This document shows positions 56,561 to 64,000 of a stretch of DNA of 64,000 nt, piece by piece (position 1 is the stretch's first letter; the number at the start of each line of letters is the position of its first letter). Source of the DNA: CAWDZK01 sp963726615 (lineage in GTDB: Bacteria; Actinomycetota; Actinomycetes; JACCUZ01). The translations under genes and the position numbers were made by a program. The stretch is from NCBI GenBank assembly GCA_963726615.1, contig CAVSCX010000011.1, positions 620,001 to 684,000 on the forward strand, in the 5' to 3' direction. The notes beneath the pieces were generated by a model that was not told the origin of the DNA, searched no databases, and worked only from the letters and a program-made list of their open reading frames with translations.

Positions 56561-57871
56561 CTACCGCGGGACGCGGGCGCGCACCGCGTCGACGTGCGCC
56601 GCCAGGTCCTCGGCACCGCCGAGGGCGTCGACGTGCGGCGCGACCTCGGCGAGCGCGTCCCGGTCGTACTCCACCACGTGCACGCTGCGCAGGAAGGACT
56701 GCACCGACAGGCCGCCGGTGTGCCGGGCGGTGCCACCGGTGGGCAGCACGTGGTTGGAGCCCGCGAGGTAGTCACCGAGCGACACCGGCGAGTACGGCCC
56801 CACGAAGACCGCACCGGCGTTGGTCACGCGGTCGGCCCACCGCCGCGCGTCTCGCGTCATCACCTCGAGGTGCTCCGCGGCCCACTCGTCGACGACGGCG
56901 AGGCCCTTCTCCAGGTCCTCGACCAGGACGTACGCCGACTGCGACCCGAGAGCGGCCTCGACCCGCTCGCGGTGCCGGGTCGCCGGCACCTGCAGGGCCA
57001 GCTCGGCGTCGACCTTGTCCAGCAGCGCCTCGTCGGTGGTGACGAGCAGGCAGGAAGCGTTGGCGTCGTGCTCGGCCTGGGCCACCAGGTCGGCCGCCAC
57101 GAACCGCGGGTCGGCGGTGTCGTCGGCCAGGATCCCGATCTCGGTCGGCCCGGCTTCCGAGTCGATGCCGACCACGCCGCGCAGCAGCCGCTTGGCCGAG
57201 GCCACGTAGACGTTGCCCGGCCCCATCACGAGGTCGGTCGCCCGGCAGTCGACCGTGCCGTGTGCGAACATCGCCACCGCCTGCGCCCCGCCGACGGCGT
57301 GCACCTCGTCGATGCCGAGCAGCGCGCACGCGGCCAGGACGACCGGGTGTGGCAGCCCGTCGTTGTCCCTCTGCGGCGGGCTCGCCACGGCCAGCGACGC
57401 GACGCCGGCGACCTGGGCGGGCACGACGTCCATGACGACGGACGACGGGTAGGCGACCAGTCCGCCCGGCACGTACAGCCCGACGCGCCGCACCGGCACC
57501 CAGCGCTCGGTCACGGTGCCGCCGGGCGCGATCTCGACCCGGGTGTCCTCGCGGCGCTGCGCCTCGTGCACCCGGCGGGTCCGACGGGCCGCCTCCTCCA
57601 GCGCAGACCGGACCGCCGGGTCCAGCGCGTCCAAGGCGGCGGCGAGCGCCTCCGGCGGCACCCTCGTCGCCTCCCGGTCGACGCCGTCCAGCCGATGGGT
57701 CCACTCCCGGACCGCCGCGGCCCCGCGCAGGCGCACGTCCTCGCAGATCGGGCGCACGACGTCGAGGGCGACCTCGACGTCGACGGCCGAGCGCGGCAGG
57801 ACGTCGCGGTACGTCGACACGGGGGCGGCGCCGCGCAGGTCGACCCGGCGGATCGAAGAAGACGGACTCAC
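56561..57871 (-). CDS. hisD: Histidinol dehydrogenase
   Basis: HisD is the last enzyme of the pathway, turning histidinol into histidine in two NAD-dependent steps. It shows RVGLYVPGGLVAYPSSVVMDVVPAQVAGV, AVGGAQAVAMFAHGT, the zinc and catalytic region VASAKRLLRGVVGIDSEAGPTEIGILAD, LVAQAEHDANASCLLVTTD, and YSPVSLGDYLAGSNHVLPTGGTARH with the proton-relay His. GTG 57871 is chosen because TAGACT lies seven bases upstream and the first residues then fit the family. It is the first gene of the his operon. Confidence 0.96.
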   Translation of the reverse strand: MSPSSSIRRVDLRGAAPVSTYRDVLPRSAVDVEVALDVVRPICEDVRLRGAAAVREWTHRLDGVDREATRVPPEALAAALDALDPAVRSALEEAARRTRRVHEAQRREDTRVEIAPGGTVTERWVPVRRVGLYVPGGLVAYPSSVVMDVVPAQVAGVASLAVASPPQRDNDGLPHPVVLAACALLGIDEVHAVGGAQAVAMFAHGTVDCRATDLVMGPGNVYVASAKRLLRGVVGIDSEAGPTEIGILADDTADPRFVAADLVAQAEHDANASCLLVTTDEALLDKVDAELALQVPATRHRERVEAALGSQSAYVLVEDLEKGLAVVDEWAAEHLEVMTRDARRWADRVTNAGAVFVGPYSPVSLGDYLAGSNHVLPTGGTARHTGGLSVQSFLRSVHVVEYDRDALAEVAPHVDALGGAEDLAAHVDAVRARVPR

Positions 57872-57878
57872 CCGCGGG

Positions 57879-57884
57879 AGTCTA
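57879..57884 (-). promoter_or_regulatory. -10 element TAGACT of the his operon
   Basis: TAGACT on the minus strand, seven bases before the hisD GTG at 57871. The mRNA would be leaderless, which leaves no room for a His attenuator. Confidence 0.5.
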
Positions 57885-57934
57885 CGAAGGCAGCAGCACG
57901 CGGCCCGGTGCCGTACCACCCACCGGTCCCGCGC

Positions 57935-58423
57935 TCAGCCGGCGAGCGCCTCGGTCTCCTTGCGGTAGGTGACCAGCAGGTCGTCGAACGTCGACCAGGA
58001 CCGCGGCTCCTCACCGGCCAGGACAGCACCGAGCGCGTCGAGGTGCCAGTGCCAGCCGGCGCCGTACCCGGGGACCTTCTCCGCGGTCAGCCCGGTGTGC
58101 TCGAGCACGAGCCGGCTGCCCTCGGCCGTCGCTGCCAGCTCGGCCCGGACCAGCGACTGCCCCTCGTCGTGCAGCCAGTGGACGACGAGGAGGTTCGGCG
58201 GCTGGCAGGTGGCGACCTCGTAGACGTTCGTGTGGTCGTCGAAGTGCACCTCGACGCTGCCGCCGAGACGGAGCTCGCCGGAGACCGGCGCGAACCAGCG
58301 GGCCACCCGCTCCGGCTCGGTGATCGCCGACCACAGGTCTGCGACCTCGGTCGCGTAGCGGCGCTCGAAACGCACCGATGCGGTGCTCGGGCCGGCCTGC
58401 AGAACGCCCATCAGCTCGGTCAT
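57935..58423 (-). CDS. SRPBCC/AHSA1 domain protein
   Basis: A 162-residue START-like protein: SVRFERRYATEVADLWSAITEPERVARWFAP is the AHSA1 start, then LRLGGSVEVHFDD, and LVLEHTGLTAEKVPGYGAGWHWHLDALGAVL near the end. Proteins of this type bind hydrophobic ligands, and a pairing with an ArsR regulator upstream is very common. Its ATG overlaps the ArsR stop (TGATG), so the two are co-translated. The ligand is unknown. Confidence 0.9.
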   Translation of the reverse strand: MTELMGVLQAGPSTASVRFERRYATEVADLWSAITEPERVARWFAPVSGELRLGGSVEVHFDDHTNVYEVATCQPPNLLVVHWLHDEGQSLVRAELAATAEGSRLVLEHTGLTAEKVPGYGAGWHWHLDALGAVLAGEEPRSWSTFDDLLVTYRKETEALAG

Positions 58424-58794
58424 CAGGAAGCCTCGTCCTTCGTCGTCTGGAGTCCGGACCGGCGGCGATCGCCGCCGGTGGTGACGGCCGCGCGGCGACC
58501 GCGGTGGATCTCGGTGTCCAGCGCGTCCAACCGCTGGGTCCAGAGGACGCGGTACCGCGCGAGCCAGTCGTCGACCTCGGCCAGCGGGCCGGTGACCAGT
58601 GAGTAGACGCGCTGCTGGCCGCGCACCTCGGAGCGCACCAGCCCGGCCTCGCGCAGCACTCGCAGGTGGCGGGAGACCGCCGGCTGCGAGACCGCGAACT
58701 CGGCGGCCAACTCACCGGCGGTGCGCTCGCCCGGGGCGAGCAGCTCGACCACTCGACGGCGGGTGTCGTCGGCGAGGACCGCGAACAGGTGCAC
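58423..58794 (-). CDS. ArsR family winged-helix transcriptional regulator
   Basis: VHLFAVLADDTRRRVVELLAPGERTAGELAAEFAVSQPAVSRHLRVLREAGLVRSEVRGQQRVYSL is the ArsR/SmtB helix-turn-helix and wing. No Cys-based metal site is present, so it senses something other than a metal, as is usual for ArsR-AHSA1 pairs. GTG 58794 is preferred to the ATG pair at 58815/58812: the family normally begins near this residue and a promoter ends just before it. It would repress its own gene and the SRPBCC partner. Confidence 0.88.
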   Translation of the reverse strand: MHLFAVLADDTRRRVVELLAPGERTAGELAAEFAVSQPAVSRHLRVLREAGLVRSEVRGQQRVYSLVTGPLAEVDDWLARYRVLWTQRLDALDTEIHRGRRAAVTTGGDRRRSGLQTTKDEAS

Positions 58795-58798
58795 GAGG

Positions 58799-58837
58799 AG
58801 ATATAACGCCATCATTAATTAACTGTCAAGTGATACA
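58799..58837 (-). promoter_or_regulatory. AT-rich promoter/operator of the arsR-SRPBCC pair
   Basis: On the minus strand a perfect TTGACA lies 18 bases before TATATC, which ends five bases before the GTG at 58794. The spacer holds TTAATTAA, a palindrome that could be the ArsR operator. The AT island is unlike all nearby sequence. Confidence 0.6.
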
Positions 58838-58855
58838 TCTCGCGAGGCTGCCGCC

Positions 58856-58861
58856 TAGGCT
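58856..58861 (+). promoter_or_regulatory. -10 element TAGGCT of the Lon-N gene
   Basis: TAGGCT is eight bases before the GTG at 58870. Confidence 0.4.
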
Positions 58862-58869
58862 CCGTAGGC

Positions 58870-59514
58870 GTGAGCCGGCTGCCGCTGTTCCCGCTCGGGA
58901 CCGTGCTGTTCCCGGGTGTGCTGCTGCCGCTGCACGTGTTCGAGGAGCGCTACCGGCAGATGGTGCGCGATCTGCTTGTCGCGCCGCACGAGGAGCGCAC
59001 GTTCGGCGTGGTCGCCATCCGGGAGGGTCGCGAGGTGGGCGCCGAGGGTGTGCGCGCCCTGCACGGTGTGGGCTGCGTGGCCCGGCTGTACCGCGCCGAG
59101 CCGTTCGCGGACGGCCGGTTCGACATCGTCGGCACCGGGGCACAGCGCTTCCGCCTCGACGCCGTCGACCAGGACCGCGCGTACCTCCGGGGCGAGGTCA
59201 CCCTGCTCGAGGAGCCGGACGGCGCCGACGCCGGCCCGCTCGCGGTCCAGGTCGCGCGGGCCTGGGCCGACTACCGGACGGCGCTCGGCGGCGTCGACGA
59301 CGACGTGCCCACGGACGGGCGGGCGCTGTCGTACCTGGTGGCCGCGGGCGCGGTGCTCGACCTCGGCGACAAGCAGCGGTTGCTCGAGGCGCCGGACACG
59401 ACGTCCCGGCTGCGGGCCGAGCTGGCCCTGCTGCGGCGCGAGACGGCTCTGCTGGGCCTCCTGCCGTCGCTGCCCGCGGTCGAGCTCACCCGCACCCCGG
59501 GACACCCGAACTGA
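58870..59514 (+). CDS. LON peptidase substrate-binding domain protein
   Basis: A 214-residue protein that is only the Lon N-terminal domain: LPLFPLGTVLFPGVLLPLHVFEERYRQMV, then FGVVAIREGREVG, GCVARLYRAEPFADGRFDIVGTGAQRFRL. The ATPase and protease parts are absent, as in the stand-alone members of many actinobacteria. It may bind unfolded or specific proteins for another protease, but this is inferred. GTG 58870 is followed by coupling to ybaK at the stop. Confidence 0.9.
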   Translation: MSRLPLFPLGTVLFPGVLLPLHVFEERYRQMVRDLLVAPHEERTFGVVAIREGREVGAEGVRALHGVGCVARLYRAEPFADGRFDIVGTGAQRFRLDAVDQDRAYLRGEVTLLEEPDGADAGPLAVQVARAWADYRTALGGVDDDVPTDGRALSYLVAAGAVLDLGDKQRLLEAPDTTSRLRAELALLRRETALLGLLPSLPAVELTRTPGHPN

Positions 59515-60008
59515 GCCGCAGGCAGAGCGGGGCGGCCGCGACACCGGCGACCGTGGCGCTGACCCGGGCGGGCGTCGACTTCACGGTCCATCCCTACGAG
59601 CACGCCGCCGGTGCACCGTCGTACGGCGCGGAGGCCGCCGACGCTCTCGGGCTGCGGCCGGCAGAGGTGTTCAAGACGTTGGTGGCCCGGGTCGACGGTG
59701 CTCTGGTCACCGCCGTGGTCCCGGTCTCGGGCAGCCTCGACCTCAAGGCGCTGGCAGCCGCCCTCGGCGGCAAGCGGGCGACGATGGCCGAGCCCGCCGA
59801 CGCCGAGCGGGCCACCGGGTACGTCGTCGGCGGCATCAGCCCGCTCGGGCAGCGCAGCCGGCTGCCCACTGTCGTGGACGAGTCCGCGCTGTCCCTCGCC
59901 GCGGTGTACGTGTCGGCCGGCCGGCGCGGCCTGCAGGTCCGGCTCGACCCCCGCGACCTGGTGCGCGTCAGCGCGGCCCGGACTGCTCCGCTCCGGCGTG
60001 AGGGCTGA
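59511..60008 (+). CDS. ybaK: YbaK/EbsC family aminoacyl-tRNA deacylase (probable Cys-tRNA(Pro) hydrolase)
   Basis: The family strips cysteine from mischarged tRNA(Pro). Lines are VDFTVHPYEHAAGAPSYGAEAADALGL, RPAEVFKTLVARVDG with the catalytic Lys, VVPVSGSLDLKALAAALGGKRATMAEPADAERATGYVVGGISPLG (the GG-x-SP-x-G signature), and LPTVVDESAL. Conserved N-terminal residues (TPATVALTRAGV) precede the first GTG at 59553; the only codon that covers them is the CTG at 59511, which overlaps the upstream stop as CTGA. The start is therefore inferred. The 3' end overlaps the convergent DUF2567 gene by 41 bases. Confidence 0.82.
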   Translation: MSRRQSGAAATPATVALTRAGVDFTVHPYEHAAGAPSYGAEAADALGLRPAEVFKTLVARVDGALVTAVVPVSGSLDLKALAAALGGKRATMAEPADAERATGYVVGGISPLGQRSRLPTVVDESALSLAAVYVSAGRRGLQVRLDPRDLVRVSAARTAPLRREG

Positions 60009-60513
60009 CGGCGTCCGGTGGGTCGGTCGGGATCTGCTCCTGCTGCTCGCCCGGGTCGGCCCCGGCCGCCACCGCGAAGTAGGTGATGACCGTGGCCATC
60101 GGCCAGGCCAGCAGCACTCCGTACGCCGAGACGTCCAGCGGTCCCCGGAACGTGGCGCCGTCGGGCAGCCCGGCAGCGGTCGTGCGCAGCGCGTCCGGCC
60201 CCAGCAGGTGCCCGACCTGCCAGGCGACCAGCGCGCCCAGCACGCCGCCGACGACGAGGGCCACCAGCGGCACCACCCGCCCCGGACGGGTCCGCAGGTA
60301 GGCGACGAGCGCGACCGCGACTCCCGCCGCGAGGGTGACGCCGGCGAACCAGCCGTCGGCGGCAACCGCCGTCTCGTCCCCCTCCCCGGCGACCCGGTAG
60401 AGCCCGTCGCCACGCTTCTCGACGAGGGTCAGGGGGGCGAGCAGCCACCACACCACCGCGGCCGGCAGCGCTGCGAGGACGGAGCAGACGACGACGAGGG
60501 CGGCGGTACGCAC
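59968..60513 (-). CDS. DUF2567-like membrane protein
   Basis: The 181-residue protein has four hydrophobic segments (AALVVVCSVLAALPAAVVWWLL; WFAGVTLAAGVAVALVAYL; VVPLVALVVGGVLGALVAWQVG; AYGVLLAWPMATVITYFAVAAG) and an extracytoplasmic loop with LTLVEKRGDGLYRV. This is the DUF2567 layout, in actinobacteria often next to DUF3352. GTG 60513 is the first standard start; a CTG at 60540, which overlaps the DUF3352 stop as CTGA, would add nine residues. Role unknown. Confidence 0.75.
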   Translation of the reverse strand: MRTAALVVVCSVLAALPAAVVWWLLAPLTLVEKRGDGLYRVAGEGDETAVAADGWFAGVTLAAGVAVALVAYLRTRPGRVVPLVALVVGGVLGALVAWQVGHLLGPDALRTTAAGLPDGATFRGPLDVSAYGVLLAWPMATVITYFAVAAGADPGEQQEQIPTDPPDAVSPHAGAEQSGPR

Positions 60514-60536
60514 CTCGGCGGCTGCCGAGCGGGCGC

Positions 60537-62075
60537 TCAGTGGGCCACCAGCCGCACCCGGAACGCCGCCGCTCCCGGGGTCGAGCTCGTCACCGTGACA
60601 CCGATCCCTTCCAGCGGCGCCAGGTCGGCGTCCGGCTCGTCGCTGCCCATGCCCAGTGCGGACTGGACGCCGGTCGGGTCGACCCAGAGGGCCAGCGCGG
60701 CGTCGTCGAGGTCGGGCAGCGCGGAGCGGAAGGCAGGCAGGTCCCCGAGCGATCCCCCGGCACCGCCCGCGGCCAGCCGGTCGGCCTGCTCCTCGGTGAC
60801 CGCCACGACCAGGTCGTCGCCCACGGTCCGGCGTTCCAGCGAGAACTGCGGCACGAGCAGGCCGCTGGACCCGGCCTCGATCGTGTCCAGGACCTTGCCC
60901 GCCGCCGCGGCGTCGGTGGTGATCCGGGCCCCGAGCTGCAGCTCGCCGGACGGCCCGCCGTCCAGCGCCAGGAGCAGGTTCGTGCCGAGCAGGGTGGCGA
61001 GGTCGTCGGGCATCGAGAGGCCCAGCGCGTCCTCCAGCTCCGGCCCGGACGCGCCGGTGACCCCGAGTACACCGCCGACCGCCGCCCACGCCGTGCGGGC
61101 GAGCGCGTCTCCGTCCGCCAGCCCGAAGGCGACCGCCGTGCTGTCGGGCAGGTCGCCCATCCCCCGGACCTGGTGCCCGGCCCAGCCCGCGCCGGGCACA
61201 CCGGTGGTCGTCCCGGTGACCTCGAAGACGTCCGGCCCGTCGAAGCGGGCGAGCACCGTCGTGCGACCGCTGCCAGCAGCGCCGCCCAGCAGGCCGGGGA
61301 CGGGTGCCGCCGTGGCCAGGGCGTCGCCGACCCGGCCGAGGTCGGCCCAGGCGAGCACGACGCCGTCGCCGACGTCAGCCGTGTCCGCGGCGAAGTGCGC
61401 GTCCGCCGCCAACGGCGACTCGGCAGCCTTGGCCGCGAGGCCCTGCGCCGCCGCGGCGCTCTCGGCCACGAGCGCGTAGTCGCCGGAGAAGGCCCAGCCG
61501 ACCGGCGCGGAGCCGCTGGCGCCGGCCCGCGCCGCCCGGGACAGCTGCGTCAGGCCGGCGTCAGCCTTGCCCGTGTCGGTGACCTGCAGGGCCACGACGA
61601 CCACGGGGTCCGTGGTCTTCCCCGTCGCCGGGTACGTCGCGACCGCCAGCCGCTTGCCGAGCCACGGCGCGACGTCCTGGTCGAAGTCGATGCCGTCCCA
61701 GCCGGCCTCGTCGGCGATCGCGTCGAACACGACCTCGCGCACGTCGCCGTCGAGGGGAACGTGCTGGCGAAGGCTCGGGAACTTGCGCAGGAAGCGGAAA
61801 CCGTCGATCTTCTGCCCGGCCGGCGGGTCCAGGTCGACCGAGACCAGCCCGAAGGCGCCGGCCGGGAGCGCGTCGGCAGCCTGCTGTCCGCCGCCGGACA
61901 GTGCCCCGACGGCGTAGGTCACGCCGCCGACCAGGGCGAGCACCATCGCGGCGGCGGCGGCCACGAGCAGCCACGGCGCCCGCCGTCCGGGCGGCGGGTC
62001 GCTGTGGGCCGCGAGCACGTCGCTCGTGGCGGCGGACCAGCCCCGGTGGGCGTCGTCCGGCAGGTCGGTCGTCAC
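60537..62075 (-). CDS. DUF3352 domain exported/membrane protein
   Basis: A 512-residue protein anchored by one N-terminal helix (about 35-60: WLLVAAAAAMVLALVGGVTYAVGAL). The outer part fits DUF3352: ALPAGAFGLVSVDLDPPAGQKIDGFRFLRKFPSLR, then WDGIDFDQDVAPWLGKRLAVA, and repeated beta-rich modules up to the end. The domain is widespread in actinobacteria and has no known role. The GTG 62075 has a TGGGGG stretch before it. It forms a pair with the DUF2567 gene. Confidence 0.87.
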   Translation of the reverse strand: MTTDLPDDAHRGWSAATSDVLAAHSDPPPGRRAPWLLVAAAAAMVLALVGGVTYAVGALSGGGQQAADALPAGAFGLVSVDLDPPAGQKIDGFRFLRKFPSLRQHVPLDGDVREVVFDAIADEAGWDGIDFDQDVAPWLGKRLAVATYPATGKTTDPVVVVALQVTDTGKADAGLTQLSRAARAGASGSAPVGWAFSGDYALVAESAAAAQGLAAKAAESPLAADAHFAADTADVGDGVVLAWADLGRVGDALATAAPVPGLLGGAAGSGRTTVLARFDGPDVFEVTGTTTGVPGAGWAGHQVRGMGDLPDSTAVAFGLADGDALARTAWAAVGGVLGVTGASGPELEDALGLSMPDDLATLLGTNLLLALDGGPSGELQLGARITTDAAAAGKVLDTIEAGSSGLLVPQFSLERRTVGDDLVVAVTEEQADRLAAGGAGGSLGDLPAFRSALPDLDDAALALWVDPTGVQSALGMGSDEPDADLAPLEGIGVTVTSSTPGAAAFRVRLVAH

Positions 62076-62163
62076 GGGTGCCCCCAGAGGCAGGTGCGAC
62101 GGCGGGCGCCGTCGGCTGTCGAGGATATCGGCGGGTTGACCGGGAGGGCTTGAGCGTGCGGGC

Positions 62164-62766
62164 TCAGGCCGGTGTCGGCTCGGCGCCCGGCGCACCGGCT
62201 CCGGCCGCGGCGGCCTCGACCTCCGGCGGCACCCAGGCCGCCACCAGCCGCGAGCGGCAGACCCGGTGGGCGCCCCAGCCGACACCCAGCACGATCAGGA
62301 CGTCGCCGGCCGAGAAGACGTTGGCCAGCGGCACGCCGGCCGGCACCGCGAAGACGTCGCCGAGGAAGCCCAGCCGGGGGTGCTCGAGCACCCCGGAGTT
62401 GAGGAACTCACCCGGCTCCAGGTGCAGCCCCGCCCGCTCCAGCGCGGAGCGGGAGGCGGGGAGAGTGCCCCCGTTCAGCGCGATGGTCACGCCGTTGGCG
62501 GCGGCACCGGCGGCCACCACCATCAGGCCCGGGACCTGCCGGTTGAGCCAGACGAAGGCGCCGGCGGCCAGGTACGTCACGAGGTGCACGCCGGCCAGGA
62601 CGGCATGGTTCGCCCCGGGGACGACCTCGATCGCCACCACCTGCGCGAGCAGCGCGGCCAGCACCACCCAGGTGTGCCGGAAGCGGACGTCTCCGAGGCG
62701 GCGCAGTGAGCCGCCGGCCAGCCGCGGGGACAGCAGGGCGAGCAGGCCGACCACCGGGATGATCAC
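62164..62766 (-). CDS. DUF5317 family membrane protein
   Basis: A 200-residue protein with five or six hydrophobic segments. Its markers are RLAGGSLRRLGDVRFRHTWVVLAALLAQVVAIEVVP, VTYLAAGAFVWLNRQVPGLMVVAAGAAANGVTIALNGGTLPAS, and LGDVFAVPAGVPLANVFSAGDVLIVLGVGW. This GNG/NGG-x-LPAS plus FSxGDxLI pattern is DUF5317. The GTG overlaps the stop of the GGDEF-EAL gene (GTGA), so the two are co-translated. Such pairing suggests a link to c-di-GMP signalling, but this is inferred. Confidence 0.88.
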   Translation of the reverse strand: MIIPVVGLLALLSPRLAGGSLRRLGDVRFRHTWVVLAALLAQVVAIEVVPGANHAVLAGVHLVTYLAAGAFVWLNRQVPGLMVVAAGAAANGVTIALNGGTLPASRSALERAGLHLEPGEFLNSGVLEHPRLGFLGDVFAVPAGVPLANVFSAGDVLIVLGVGWGAHRVCRSRLVAAWVPPEVEAAAAGAGAPGAEPTPA

Positions 62767-64000
62767 GGCAGGCCGCCGAGGGACTCGACGAGCTGCTCGG
62801 CCGTACGCTCGGCGCCGATCCGGCGGCGCTCGTTCAGCCAGGCCTCCATCGCCGGCGCGGAGAGCGGCCGGGAGTGGAAGTACCCCTGCAGCCGGTCGCA
62901 GCCGAGAGCCTGCAGGGCGTCATGCGTGGCCCGGTCCTCGACGCCCTCCGCCGTGACGGTGAGGCCCAGGCTGTGACCGAGCTCGATCGTGGAGCGGACG
63001 ATGATCGCGCTGTTGTCGTCCAGGCCCATCTGCATGACGAAGGACTTGTCGATCTTGAGCTCGTCCGCCTCGATCCGGCGCAGGTAGGACAGCGACGAGT
63101 AGCCGGTGCCGTAGTCGTCCACCGCGAGGCTGACCCCCATGGCGCGCATCCGGCCGAGAACCTCGAGGGCACGCTTCGGATCGGCCATGATCGTGCTCTC
63201 GGTCACCTCGACGGTGAGCCGCGTCGCCGGCACACCGTGCCGGGCCAGGACCTCGGCCACGAACTCCGGCAGGTCGAGGTCGGTGAGCAGCCGCGCGGAG
63301 ACGTTGACGGCCATCGAGACGTCGTGCCCGAGGTCCCGCCAGCGCCGGAGGGTGATCACGGCATGCTCGATGCCCCAGCGGCTGAGCCGGCCGATGAGAC
63401 CGCTGTTCTCGGCCAGCGGGATGAAGACGTCCGGGTTCACCAGCCCGTGCCGCGGGTGCAGCCAGCGGGTCAGCGCCTCGACGGACAGGACGTCCCCGGT
63501 GCGGGCGCAGACCTGCGGCTGGAAGGCCAGCACGAACTCGTCGTTCTCGAGCGCACCGTGCAGGTCGCCCAGCAGCGCGAGCCGCTCGATGGTGTACCCG
63601 TCGATCTCGGGCCGGTAGCTCTGGATCTCGCCCCGGTTGGACTTGGCCCGGTAGAGCGCGATGTCCGCGCGCTTGAGCAGCGTCTCGAAGGAGTCGGCGT
63701 CCTGGGGTGCCACCGCGATACCGACGCTGGCCTGCACGCCGAGCCGGACGCTGTCGACGACGACCGGCTCGCGCAGGGTGGCGGCCAGGTCCGCGGCGGC
63801 GCGCGCCGCGGCGCTGGCACTGCCGATGTCGGTCAGCAGCACCGCGAACTCGTCGCCACCGAGGCGAGCCACCGTGACGGTGTCGCTGGCGATCGCCTCG
63901 AGCCGTTTGGCGACCTCCCGGAGCACCTGGTCACCGACGTGGTGACCCATGGTGTCGTTGATCTCCTTGAAGTGGTCGAGGTCGATGAGCATGACCGCCA
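62763..64000 (-). CDS. GGDEF-EAL cyclic-di-GMP protein (N-terminus beyond the window)
   Basis: The frame is open at the window edge, so the N-terminal sensor part is missing. The GGDEF domain begins within it: LIDLDHFKEINDTMGHHVGDQ and the intact catalytic VARLGGDEFAVLL. The EAL domain has VEALTRWLHPRHG, the AVNVSARLL Asn, TVEVTEST, VDDYGTGYSSL, LKIDKSFV, TAEGVED and LQGYFHSRPL. All metal and catalytic residues appear present, so it could both make and break c-di-GMP. It is coupled to the DUF5317 gene. Confidence 0.95.
   Translation of the reverse strand, partial: AVMLIDLDHFKEINDTMGHHVGDQVLREVAKRLEAIASDTVTVARLGGDEFAVLLTDIGSASAAARAAADLAATLREPVVVDSVRLGVQASVGIAVAPQDADSFETLLKRADIALYRAKSNRGEIQSYRPEIDGYTIERLALLGDLHGALENDEFVLAFQPQVCARTGDVLSVEALTRWLHPRHGLVNPDVFIPLAENSGLIGRLSRWGIEHAVITLRRWRDLGHDVSMAVNVSARLLTDLDLPEFVAEVLARHGVPATRLTVEVTESTIMADPKRALEVLGRMRAMGVSLAVDDYGTGYSSLSYLRRIEADELKIDKSFVMQMGLDDNSAIIVRSTIELGHSLGLTVTAEGVEDRATHDALQALGCDRLQGYFHSRPLSAPAMEAWLNERRRIGAERTAEQLVESLGGLP

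Overview
The window is a gene-dense, high-GC chromosome segment of an actinomycete. The evidence is a HrdB-type principal sigma factor with a long Ala/Lys and acidic N-terminal half, PriA in place of separate HisA and TrpF, actinobacterial families (TIGR03085/TIGR03086 metal-binding proteins, HGxxPAAW, TIGR02234, DUF2567, DUF3352, DUF5317), frequent GTG starts, and the chain his - hisI/trpE - trpCBA - lgt - gltBD - pyk that is known from Streptomyces and relatives. The genus cannot be fixed from the sequence alone. No rRNA, tRNA, CRISPR array, transposase, integrase or replication origin was found.

Layout. 1-4.6 kb is the least tidy part: the tail of a secreted protein, a broken lipoprotein hydrolase gene, two hypothetical genes and a secreted Ig-like protein. 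4.6-15.5 kb holds a pyrimidine-dimer-glycosylase-like protein, the principal sigma factor, a PAS-GAF-PP2C phosphatase, a base-excision-repair protein with a universal stress protein, and a lipid/hydrolase run (S33 hydrolase, patatin, acyltransferase). 15.7-24.7 kb is rich in proteases: a secreted M14 carboxypeptidase, an M4 protealysin-like protease with its emfourin inhibitor, and a secreted subtilase; pyruvate kinase and a Nudix-NYN fusion lie among them. 25.4-41.3 kb carries glutamate synthase (gltBD), a VIT transporter, lgt, a SCO copper protein, trpABC, small membrane proteins, TIGR02234, trpE and hisI. 41.4-48 kb has two ABC half-exporters, one canonical and one degenerate, separated by a ParA-like ATPase and two exported-protein genes. 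50.9-57.9 kb is the his operon (hisD-C-B, a spermidine-synthase-like gene, hisH, a membrane protein, priA, ridA, hisF). The end holds an ArsR/AHSA1 pair, a Lon-N-domain protein, YbaK, three DUF genes and the start-truncated GGDEF-EAL protein that runs off the window.

How the parts work together. The his, trp, glt and pyk genes form an amino-acid and nitrogen-assimilation block; PriA serves both the His and Trp pathways, and glutamate synthase would supply the glutamate that feeds them. A GlnR-like box precedes gltB. Operon genes are tightly packed, with many ATGA/GTGA overlaps. Many first genes have a TANNNT or NANNNT hexamer 6-8 bases before the start codon and no Shine-Dalgarno, which points to leaderless mRNAs. 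The least ordinary features are paired 20-bp palindromes between hisC and hisB (one supplies the hisC stop codon), two divergent -10 elements that share two bases, two possible CTG starts in CTGA overlaps, and the split heterodimeric ABC exporter.
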